Assembly: GCA_902489215.1 (NCBI GenBank)
Contig: CABTZE010000145.1
Coordinates: forward strand, 1-5,038
Origin: an uncultured Brevibacterium sp.
Lineage (GTDB): Bacteria; Actinomycetota; Actinomycetes; Actinomycetales; Brevibacteriaceae
Length of the DNA: 5,038 bases
Reading direction: 5' to 3'
Positions 1 through 5,038 of the stretch are shown one piece after another. Positions within the stretch are counted from its first letter, which is position 1, and every line of letters starts with the position of its first letter. The notes beneath the pieces are model-generated. The model ran no database searches, was not told the origin of the DNA, and worked only from the letters and a program-made list of their open reading frames with translations. The position numbers were made by a program, and so were the translations under genes.

Positions 1-66
1 GTAGAGCAGCCAGTCGACGCCGCGGCGGGCATGGTCGGCGGGGAGGCCGCGGTGGTGACGAACTTT
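1..66 (-). mobile_element. Possible transposase C-terminal fragment (IS1249/IS256-like), joined without an IS end
   Basis: In the minus frame whose codons occupy positions 1-3, 4-6 and so on, the sequence is open from 66 down to 1, with a TGA immediately upstream at 67-69. It reads K-V-R-H followed by HRGLPADHARRGVDWLLY. From memory, the pattern HRGhxxxHxxRxxxWxhY occurs near the C terminus of actinobacterial IS1249/IS256-type transposases. No start codon, terminal inverted repeat or target duplication separates it from the NDH-2 reading frame, so this is not an ordinary insertion. A chimeric read or contig join, or a rearrangement, would explain it. The stretch is only 22 codons and the match is recalled rather than searched, so chance coding in GC-rich DNA remains possible. 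Confidence 0.35.
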
Positions 67-344
67 TCAGCGGGGTTGATGTTGCGTACCGAGCCGATGA
101 CGACCTCTGCGCCCTTGAGGTTGCGGCGCAGCGGAACAATGGCGTGGCGCGCTTCAATCGAACCGCCGGCAACTTCCGGCAGGAACGGCGCGTACGTCAT
201 GTACGGGTTCGGGTCGACGACGGTGACGGTTGCTTCTCCGCGACCGAGGTTCTTCAGGAGGTTCTGGGCTGTGACGAGACCCAGGTAGCCACCGCCGACG
301 ATGAGGATACGAGGACGAAGTTTGCTGTTGCGAATCAAAGCCAT
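1..344 (-). CDS. NAD(P)/FAD-dependent oxidoreductase, type II NADH dehydrogenase-like (N-terminal part only)
   Basis: Members of this family are peripheral membrane flavoproteins that move electrons from NADH to quinone without pumping protons. The ATG at 342-344 gives a protein beginning MALIRNSKLRPRILIVGGGY. Residues 13-22 form the first strand and glycine-rich dinucleotide loop (VGGGYLG), and D44 ends the second strand (VTVVD). The NDH-2 hallmark PYMTYAPFLPEVAGG (47-61) follows, then IEARHAIVPLRR (63-74). The gene starts 24 bases after the S8 protease stop, with a G-rich stretch just before the ATG as a weak ribosome binding site, so it probably ends the same transcript. The frame stays open to the left edge. 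However, after about residue 98 (near position 53) it becomes an Ala/Pro-rich string with no sign of the YDxLVIAxG motif expected there, so the last ~17 codons are doubtful and may belong to a chimeric join. Family assignment is confident; the exact electron donor and acceptor are not. Confidence 0.82.
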   Translation of the reverse strand, partial: MALIRNSKLRPRILIVGGGYLGLVTAQNLLKNLGRGEATVTVVDPNPYMTYAPFLPEVAGGSIEARHAIVPLRRNLKGAEVVIGSVRNINPAEKFVTTAASPPTMPAAASTGCS

Positions 345-368
345 ACCCCCAGTCTAGACCCAAATGCC

Positions 369-1622
369 TTAGTGATTGCGACCACGGTTGCGCAACCGCC
401 CACCAACGCCGATTCCAGCGGTCACAGCAGCCGCGGCAAGCAGGAGGGTGAACACCGCCGGACCACTGCGGGCACCTCGGGCTTCAGCTTCTGTCAGGGT
501 GCCGGCGGCGTGGGTTTCCGGGCCCGAGGTGGAGCCCGCCTCTTCCTGTTGTTCAGGTTTGGCCTCGGCTCGCCTGTGCATGTGAATCCAGTCGGTGAGC
601 GCTTTTTCTGCCGACGGGGCTTTGTCGATGTTGGCTTTCAGCGCTTCGACGGGGCGGACGCGGCCGTAGCCGACGGTCGTGTCGAAGTTGTCTCCGTCTG
701 TCACACCGTCGTGGTCTTTTACGGCCACCGCGGTTGAGCGCAGCGCTTCGGCGGTCTGGTCGGCCGTGTAGTCGGGGTGAGCAGAGCGGATGAGCGCTGC
801 GGTTCCGGCAACGATCGGCGCGGCGAAGGAACATCCTTCCGCGGTTCCGTAGCTGCCGCCCGTCAGTGGGACGGGAATGCCCTGAGAGGGTGCCATGAGA
901 TCAACGTCAACACCGGGCGCTGAGGACTGTTCGTCGACTTTTCCGTCGCGCCCCACACCGCCGACTCCGATGACGCCGGGCACGGTTGCCGGTGACCACA
1001 CGCGTTCAGCACCCTGCGAGGCGTTGCCAACGCACGCAATGACGAGCACGTCCTTTTTGTAGGCGTGCATAAACGCTTTGTCCCATGATTCTGGCCAAGC
1101 GGGGTCGGCCCAGCCCAGGGACATGTTGATGACTTTTGCGCCGTTGTCAGCAGCCCAGATGACCGCGTCAGCGGCCTGGTCGCGGCTGTCGGATTCGTCA
1201 GGGGTGTCGGAGCCCAACCAGATCGAGGCCGACATGATGCGCGAATCCGGTGCGATTCCCACCGGTCCGACGCCCTTTCCGGTGCCGGCGATGACACCGG
1301 CGACGGCGGTGCCGTGGTGGATGGTCTCCTGGGGCCCGACGGGTGTTGTGCCGTCCTTCTTCGCCCCGGAGAAGTCTTTTGCATCCACGACGCGACCCTT
1401 GAGGTTTTCGTGGCTGTCGTCGGTTCCGGAGTCGATGACGGCGACTTTGACGCCCTTGCCGGTCGAGGTCTTCCACGCCTCTTCCAGGCCGAGGTCTTCA
1501 GCGAACCACTGGCCGGGGCTGGGTTCGATGGCGGCGGCAGGCTGCGCTGTCCCGGTGCTGAGCACCACGGCGGCAACGGCAGCCGTGGCCGCAGCGCGCT
1601 TTATACGCGACATGGCCCGCAC
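369..1622 (-). CDS. Mycosin-like S8 (subtilisin) serine protease, signal peptide and C-terminal membrane anchor
   Basis: This is a secreted subtilisin-fold protease predicted to sit on the outer face of the membrane. It has 417 residues from the GTG at 1620-1622, or 414 from the ATG at 1611-1613. The ATG start begins the signal peptide cleanly (MSRIKRAAATAAVAAVVLST, then cleavage after QPAAA), so I prefer it slightly. GTG-start numbering is used here. The catalytic triad is D64 (AVIDSGTDD), H103 (HHGTAVAG) and S265 (GCSFAAP), and N200 (ACVGN) is the oxyanion-hole asparagine. The domain ends near residue 330. A Glu/Ala-rich linker follows, then a membrane segment (about 388-407) and an Arg-rich tail (RLRNRGRNH). 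This layout matches the mycosins (MycP) of type VII secretion, but no ESX gene is visible here. Residue 264 is Cys where GTS is usual, and C197 and C264 are the only cysteines. Only 2 to 11 bases separate it from ppx, implying co-transcription. The substrate is unknown. Confidence 0.93.
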   Translation of the reverse strand: MRAMSRIKRAAATAAVAAVVLSTGTAQPAAAIEPSPGQWFAEDLGLEEAWKTSTGKGVKVAVIDSGTDDSHENLKGRVVDAKDFSGAKKDGTTPVGPQETIHHGTAVAGVIAGTGKGVGPVGIAPDSRIMSASIWLGSDTPDESDSRDQAADAVIWAADNGAKVINMSLGWADPAWPESWDKAFMHAYKKDVLVIACVGNASQGAERVWSPATVPGVIGVGGVGRDGKVDEQSSAPGVDVDLMAPSQGIPVPLTGGSYGTAEGCSFAAPIVAGTAALIRSAHPDYTADQTAEALRSTAVAVKDHDGVTDGDNFDTTVGYGRVRPVEALKANIDKAPSAEKALTDWIHMHRRAEAKPEQQEEAGSTSGPETHAAGTLTEAEARGARSGPAVFTLLLAAAAVTAGIGVGGRLRNRGRNH

Positions 1623-1624
1623 TC

Positions 1625-2578
1625 TCAGGCCGTTCGCTGTGCCAAGTCGATGGCGATGCCGTCGAGGATGTCTGCTTCTGAGGTGATCAGCGGAATGCTG
1701 TGGCCGACCGCCTGTTCGATCCGGTGGACCAGGCGGCGGTACACAATGGCTCCCCCGGCGATCACGTCGACGCGTCCGGGGTGCATGTAGGGCAGCTGTG
1801 CACGGTCGGCCGAGGTGGCAGCAAGGAGGCCCTGGACCGCCCGGTCTGCCTGTTCGCGACTGAGCTGAGCCCCGTGGATGGCATTCGGCTCGTATGCCTC
1901 GAGGCCGAGTGCGGCCGCTGTGATCGTGGTGATGGTGCCTGCAACTCCCACGAGTGCTTTCGCGGATCCAATGTCAACGTGCTTGGCAGCCTCATCAAAG
2001 GCAGCGTCGACATCGGCTTCGATCGCGGCGATGTTTTCGGCACTCACGGGGTCCGAGGTGATGTGGCGTTCGGTCATGCGGACACACCCGATGTTCATGG
2101 AGTAGCCCGCGTCAACGGTGTGTGAGCCCACAACGAGCTCCGTTGAGCCTCCCCCGAGGTCCATGACGAGGACCGGCTGGGGCAGTCCCCCGTCGATGCG
2201 CGAAGCAACACCGGCGGTCGCCCCGAGAAAGCTCAGCGCCGCCTCGTCATTTCCGCTGATGACTTCCGGGGTGATGCCCAGACGCTGCTGTACCCCGGCG
2301 AAGAATTCATCGCGGTTGTCTACGTCACGGCTGGCGGATGTTGCGGCGAAGCGGACGGGCATGGGCCCGTGTTCGCGGATGAGTTCAGCGAATTCGTCGC
2401 AGGCGGTGAAAACCCGCTCGAGTGCTTCGTCAGCGAACCGGCCGGTGGCGTCAACGCCCTGGCCCAAGCGCACAATCCGCATGCACCGCACGACGTCGAC
2501 AACGCTGTTGCCCTCGACATCGGCGATGAGCAGGCGAATGGAGTTAGTGCCGCAGTCAACAGCTGCCGCGCGGGTCAT
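1625..2578 (-). CDS. Ppx/GppA family phosphatase (exopolyphosphatase-like, short form)
   Basis: This family hydrolyses terminal phosphate from polyphosphate or converts pppGpp to ppGpp in the cytoplasm, using the ASKHA ATPase fold. I chose the ATG at 2576-2578, giving 317 residues. It overlaps the DUF501 stop as ATGA and has GAGG seven bases upstream. The longer open frame to 2683 only reads back into DUF501. Motifs are DCGTNSIRLL (8-17, first phosphate loop), EVISGNDEA (105-113) with E112 aligning with the catalytic E121 of E. coli PPX, DLGGGSTEL (140-148, second phosphate loop), GVAGTITTITA (211-221) and HPGRVDVIAGGA (266-277). The protein lacks the C-terminal HD-like domain of long PPX enzymes, like M. 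tuberculosis Rv1026 (PPX2), which has the same neighbours. Activity reports for Rv1026 vary as I recall, so polyphosphate as the substrate is an inference. A position usually Glu before the catalytic Glu is Asp (D111). Confidence 0.94.
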   Translation of the reverse strand: MTRAAAVDCGTNSIRLLIADVEGNSVVDVVRCMRIVRLGQGVDATGRFADEALERVFTACDEFAELIREHGPMPVRFAATSASRDVDNRDEFFAGVQQRLGITPEVISGNDEAALSFLGATAGVASRIDGGLPQPVLVMDLGGGSTELVVGSHTVDAGYSMNIGCVRMTERHITSDPVSAENIAAIEADVDAAFDEAAKHVDIGSAKALVGVAGTITTITAAALGLEAYEPNAIHGAQLSREQADRAVQGLLAATSADRAQLPYMHPGRVDVIAGGAIVYRRLVHRIEQAVGHSIPLITSEADILDGIAIDLAQRTA

Positions 2579-3075
2579 CGGGCGACCTCGGGAACGTTTT
2601 CCATGAGCGACAGTGCGCGGTCGCCGATCGGGTTGACGCCCGGACCGGCAGCAAGCGAGTGGGCCACGAGCGCGTGCAGGCACTTGATGCGGGTGGGCAT
2701 GCCGCCGGCGGAGAAGTCCTTGATCTCCTCAACCTCGGGGATGCCTGCGTCCAGGCCGATCTGCCGGCGGTCTTCCAGGTAGAAGCGGTGAGCCTGACGA
2801 TAGGCGTCGGCGAGTTCGGGGAGTTCCGACAGCTGTGCGGTCCATTCGGTCATGATGCCGCTGGATTCCAGGCGGGAGCATTCGCGTACGTAGTCGGGGT
2901 GGGTCAGGTAGTACACCGTGGGGAACGGAGTACCGTCTTCCAGCCTGGGTGCGGTGGCCACCACGAGGGGTTCGCCGGTCACCGAGCGGGCTGCAACACC
3001 CAGCATGCCCCGGGGGAAGCGGCCGAGCTGCTCTTCGACGATCGCACGGTCCTGCTCCGAGCTTGAAAACTTCAC
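2575..3075 (-). CDS. DUF501 family protein of unknown function
   Basis: This is a 166-residue soluble protein with no signal peptide or membrane segment. It matches the actinobacterial DUF501 family (M. tuberculosis Rv1025 type) along its length: LGRFPRGMLGVAAR (17-30), APRLEDGTPFPTVYYLTHP (42-60), SRLESSGIM (67-75), AYRQAH (91-96), then the most conserved block SAGGMPTRIKCLHALVAHSL (122-141) and GPGVNPIGD (144-152). The start is the GTG at 3073-3075. It overlaps the preceding stop as GTGA and has GGAGG four bases upstream (3080-3084), so translation is probably coupled to the ftsB-like gene. Relatives as I remember them carry a Cys-containing RCPxG segment after VAxR, whereas here it is RSVTGEP, leaving C66 and C132 only. 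No biochemical role is established to my knowledge. The stable position between a divisome protein and a Ppx/GppA enzyme is the best clue. Confidence 0.92.
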   Translation of the reverse strand: MKFSSSEQDRAIVEEQLGRFPRGMLGVAARSVTGEPLVVATAPRLEDGTPFPTVYYLTHPDYVRECSRLESSGIMTEWTAQLSELPELADAYRQAHRFYLEDRRQIGLDAGIPEVEEIKDFSAGGMPTRIKCLHALVAHSLAAGPGVNPIGDRALSLMENVPEVAR

Positions 3076-3488
3076 TGATCCTCCGATGCCATTCCCACTG
3101 TCGACATGTAATCGGCCAGTTCCTGATACCAGGGCCTGTCGACTTGCCCCTTGTTTGCCTGACCCGTCGCAGTGTCTTCGCGGTCTTCATCGACAACGAT
3201 ATACAGCGTTTCGCCGTCCTCTGCGTACAGGTGCTTTTCCCGGGCGAGCTTCTTGACGTACTCAGGGTCATCGAAGTCTTTGCGGCGCTTTTCCAGCTGG
3301 TCGATTTCTTCTTGCGTCTGGCTGTTCTGCTTTTCCAGCGCCCGAATCTGCTGGGCCTGGCGAACACCCGCGCTGACCGACGGCAGGAAGCCGACGGCCA
3401 GAAGCACGAGGATGATCGAGAAGACGGCAATACGAGCCGCAGACCAACGGGAACCGCGGTTTGTGCGACGTTTGTCTGCGCTGCTCAT
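3072..3488 (-). CDS. FtsB/DivIC-like septum formation initiator
   Basis: This is a bitopic membrane protein of the cell-division machinery. FtsB/DivIC family members pair with FtsL through a coiled coil and link FtsQ to septal wall synthesis. The 138 residues run as follows: a basic cytoplasmic N terminus (KRRTNRGSRW), a single membrane helix (about 18-37, ARIAVFSIILVLLAVGFLP), a coiled coil (about 42-70, RQAQQIRALEKQNSQTQEE onward), then the family signature FDDPEYVKKLAREKHLYAED (72-91) and GETLYIVVDED (92-102). The acidic and polar tail ends with RPWYQELADYM (118-128), resembling the PWYxxLW motif I recall in actinobacterial homologues. I chose the ATG at 3486-3488 because GAGG lies five bases before it. 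A GTG six bases upstream (3492-3494) overlaps that ribosome binding site and would add only two residues. It heads the gene train after the eno terminator. Confidence 0.9.
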   Translation of the reverse strand: MSSADKRRTNRGSRWSAARIAVFSIILVLLAVGFLPSVSAGVRQAQQIRALEKQNSQTQEEIDQLEKRRKDFDDPEYVKKLAREKHLYAEDGETLYIVVDEDREDTATGQANKGQVDRPWYQELADYMSTVGMASEDQ

Positions 3489-3493
3489 ATGCA

Positions 3494-3497
3494 CCTC
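3494..3497 (-). promoter_or_regulatory. Ribosome binding site that decides the ftsB-like start
   Basis: On the minus strand GAGG (3497-3494) precedes the ATG at 3488-3486 by five bases (TGCAT). The alternative GTG start shares its first G with this motif and so has no usable site of its own. This favours the ATG. Confidence 0.7.
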
Positions 3498-3560
3498 ATT
3501 CGTGCGTAGGGGAAGGGAAGAAGCACGAACACAGTCAAGTGTGCCGTGTCAGTGCCGGTT

Positions 3561-3590
3561 GTTATGGGAAGCAGTCGGGGTGTGTCGCAA
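3561..3590 (-). promoter_or_regulatory. Weak candidate promoter for the ftsB-like to NDH-2 gene train
   Basis: Because a strong terminator follows eno, the downstream genes need their own promoter somewhere in 3489-3637. The best sigma-70-like pair I see on the minus strand is TTGCGA (3590-3585) and CATAAC (3566-3561), 18 bases apart, with four of six consensus matches each. A better isolated -35-like box, TTGACT (3538-3533), has no convincing -10 at the right distance. Neither is strong, and the start site is inferred from context only. Confidence 0.25.
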
Positions 3591-3637
3591 TCATTCCCTC
3601 ACATCCGTCTCGCCCCGCAGGCGCAGCGGCAGCACGC

Positions 3638-3674
3638 AAAAAGCGAGCGGGGCGTGTTTCCACACCCCGCTCGC
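3638..3674 (-). terminator. Rho-independent terminator after eno
   Basis: Read on the minus strand, GCGAGCGGGG (3674-3665) pairs perfectly with CCCCGCTCGC (3652-3643). One mismatch is followed by three more inner pairs around a four-base GAAA loop (3660-3657). The stem is followed at once by five Ts (3642-3638). It lies 69 bases past the eno stop and before the ftsB-like gene, separating the two transcription units. On the plus strand the stem is not followed by a T run, so it acts in one direction. Confidence 0.9.
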
Positions 3675-3742
3675 ACAGCGGTCAGTTCAGCGTCACCGGC
3701 TCAGCAGAGCCGCCTCAGCGAACCGGACCGGCAGAAGTCCGG

Positions 3743-5014
3743 TCAGCCCTGGAAGCGCGGGAAGGCACCTCGTCCGGCGTAGCGGGCGGCATCGCCCAGG
3801 ATCTCCTCGATGACCAGCAGACGGTTGTACTTGGCTACGCGCTCAGAGCGAGCCGGGGCACCCGTCTTGATCTGTCCGGCGTTGACGGCAACCGCGAGGT
3901 CTGCGATCGTCGTGTCTTCGGTTTCGCCGGAGCGGTGCGAAATCATCGTGGTGTAGTTGTTCGACTGCGCCATGTTGACTGCGTCGAGCGTTTCGGTGAG
4001 CGTGCCGATCTGGTTGACCTTCACGAGCAGCGAATTGCCTGCACCTTCGTCGATGCCGCGGGCCAGGCGTTCGGGGTTGGTGACGAAGAGGTCGTCGCCG
4101 ACCAGCTGCACGCGGCCTCCCAGCTTTTCGGTGATGGCAATCCAGCCGTCCCAGTCGTTTTCGTCCAGCGGGTCTTCGATCGACACGAGCGGGTACTTGT
4201 CGACGAGTTCGGCGTAGTAGTCGGCCATCTGCTCGGCGGTGCGCTTTTCGCCTTCGAAGCTGTACACACCGTCGCAGAAGAACTCGGAGGAGGCCACGTC
4301 GAGGGCGAGCGCAACATCTGAACCGGGCTGGTAGCCGGCGTTCTTGATGGCTTCGAGGATGAGGTCGAGCGCTTCTGCGTTGGAACCGAGGTTCGGGGCG
4401 AAGCCGCCTTCGTCACCCAGGCCGGTGGACAGGCCGCGTTCCTTGAGAACGCTCTTGAGCGAGTGGTAGACCTCGGTGCCCCAGCGGAGTGCTTCGCGGA
4501 AGCTTGCCGCGCCGATGGGGGCGATCATGAATTCCTGGATGTCGACGTTGGAGTCCGCGTGGGATCCGCCGTTGAGGATGTTCATCATGGGCACCGGCAT
4601 GAGGTGCGCGTTCGGTCCGCCCAGGTAGCGGAACAGCGGCAGGTCCGAGGAATCTGCCTGTGCGCGGGCTACGGCGAGCGAGGTGCCGAGCATGGCGTTT
4701 GCGCCCAGGCGGGACTTGTTGTCGGTGCCGTCAAGGGCGATGAGGATCTGGTCAACGATCCGCTGGTCGTCGGCTTCTTCGCCTTCGATTGCGTCGTTGA
4801 TTTCACCCAGCACTGCTTCAACAGCTGCCAGCACGCCTTTGCCGTCGTAGCGTTCGGGGTCGCCGTCGCGCAGTTCGACAGCTTCGAACTCACCTGTCGA
4901 TGCTCCCGACGGAACACCTGCGGTGCCGACGGAGTCGTCTTCCAGCAGAATCTCAACTTCGATCGTCGGGTTGCCGCGCGAGGCGAGGATCTCGCGTGCG
5001 GTCGCGGCATCAAT
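3743..5014 (-). CDS. eno: Enolase (phosphopyruvate hydratase), N terminus missing
   Basis: Enolase interconverts 2-phosphoglycerate and phosphoenolpyruvate in glycolysis, in the cytoplasm, with Mg2+. The genuine sequence gives 423 residues from IDAATAREILASRGNPT to FPRFQG, about three short of a typical actinobacterial enolase. The real start codon lies beyond the window. An apparent GTG start at 5030-5032 is adapter sequence. Hallmarks in order are PSGASTGEFEA (mobile loop), LNGGSHADSNVDIQEFM (active-site His and Glu), GLGDEGGFAPN (acid/base Glu), LALDVASSEF, VSIEDPLDE and VGDDLFVTNP (metal-binding Asp, Glu, Asp), the signature LLVKVNQIGTLTET (catalytic Lys), MISHRSGETED and QIKTGAPARSER. 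All expected catalytic and metal residues are present. The N-terminal motif reads ILASRG where ILDSRG is usual. A strong terminator lies just downstream, so eno is transcribed apart from the genes after it. Confidence 0.97.
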   Translation of the reverse strand: MDAATAREILASRGNPTIEVEILLEDDSVGTAGVPSGASTGEFEAVELRDGDPERYDGKGVLAAVEAVLGEINDAIEGEEADDQRIVDQILIALDGTDNKSRLGANAMLGTSLAVARAQADSSDLPLFRYLGGPNAHLMPVPMMNILNGGSHADSNVDIQEFMIAPIGAASFREALRWGTEVYHSLKSVLKERGLSTGLGDEGGFAPNLGSNAEALDLILEAIKNAGYQPGSDVALALDVASSEFFCDGVYSFEGEKRTAEQMADYYAELVDKYPLVSIEDPLDENDWDGWIAITEKLGGRVQLVGDDLFVTNPERLARGIDEGAGNSLLVKVNQIGTLTETLDAVNMAQSNNYTTMISHRSGETEDTTIADLAVAVNAGQIKTGAPARSERVAKYNRLLVIEEILGDAARYAGRGAFPRFQG

Positions 5015-5015
5015 C

Positions 5016-5038
5016 AGATCGGAAGAGCACACGTCTGA
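5016..5038. other. Illumina TruSeq adapter remnant (not genomic)
   Basis: The last 23 bases begin AGATCGGAAGAGCACACG and match the standard TruSeq read-1 adapter to the window end. Read on the minus strand they translate as V-C-S-S-D-L, the well-known spurious N terminus seen in contaminated database proteins. Genuine enolase sequence stops at about 5015. Confidence 0.97.

Noticed and set aside
345..368. Possible promoter or terminator between the S8 protease and NDH-2 genes
   Set aside because: Only 24 bases, with no hairpin and no paired promoter boxes. Read-through is the simpler view.
144..737. Plus-strand open frame of 197 codons spanning the NDH-2/S8 junction
   Set aside because: It lies opposite two motif-confirmed genes and has a low-complexity composition typical of a shadow frame.
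2579..2683. N-terminal extension of the Ppx/GppA frame upstream of position 2578
   Set aside because: The extra 35 residues are Arg/Pro-rich, overlap the conserved DUF501 C terminus in another frame and lack family similarity. The ATGA start with its own ribosome binding site fits better.
3461..4321. Long plus-strand open frame (286 codons) opposite eno and across the intergenic region
   Set aside because: It is antisense to a certain enolase, runs through the terminator hairpin and shows no recognisable motif. Long antisense frames are expected in GC-rich coding DNA.
5015..5032. Apparent complete enolase start at a GTG near the window end
   Set aside because: The six residues it adds, V-C-S-S-D-L, are translated adapter sequence.
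1..5038. CRISPR array, tRNA/rRNA, toxin-antitoxin, phage or defence system
   Set aside because: No regularly spaced repeats, no RNA gene signatures and no matching protein motifs. The window is fully occupied by housekeeping-type genes apart from the two artefact-prone ends.

Overview
The window is a GC-rich actinobacterial chromosome fragment in which every recognisable gene lies on the minus strand. The enolase closely resembles those of Streptomyces and Actinomycetales. The gene order eno, ftsB-like, DUF501, ppx/gppA is, from memory, the same as Rv1023-Rv1026 of Mycobacterium tuberculosis. Motifs and synteny support Actinobacteria firmly. A member of the Actinomycetaceae is my guess, but sequence alone does not fix the family.

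Layout in transcription order, from high to low coordinates: (1) eno, complete at its C terminus but missing about three N-terminal codons because the sequence runs out. Its last 23 bases (5016-5038) are Illumina TruSeq adapter, not genome. (2) A 248-base intergenic region with a strong rho-independent terminator for eno and a weak promoter candidate for the next unit. (3) A tight gene train: an FtsB/DivIC-like divisome protein, a DUF501 protein and a short Ppx/GppA phosphatase, joined by GTGA and ATGA start/stop overlaps, then a secreted, membrane-anchored mycosin-like S8 protease starting 2 to 11 bases after ppx. (4) 24 bases later, the N-terminal part of a type II NADH dehydrogenase-like flavoprotein running to the left edge.

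The unit mixes glycolysis (eno), septum formation (FtsB-like), polyphosphate or (p)ppGpp-linked phosphate metabolism (Ppx), extracytoplasmic proteolysis (S8) and respiration (NDH-2). Tight spacing implies co-expression from the ftsB-like gene onward. A shared pathway is not shown.

I see no CRISPR array, RNA gene, complete mobile element or defence system. The points most worth a second look are the adapter at the right end and a probable chimeric join at the left end, where the NDH-2 reading frame gives way within about 60 bases to what looks like the C-terminal part of a transposase in another frame. The S8 protease is also of interest: its only two cysteines sit at the oxyanion-hole strand and directly before the catalytic serine.
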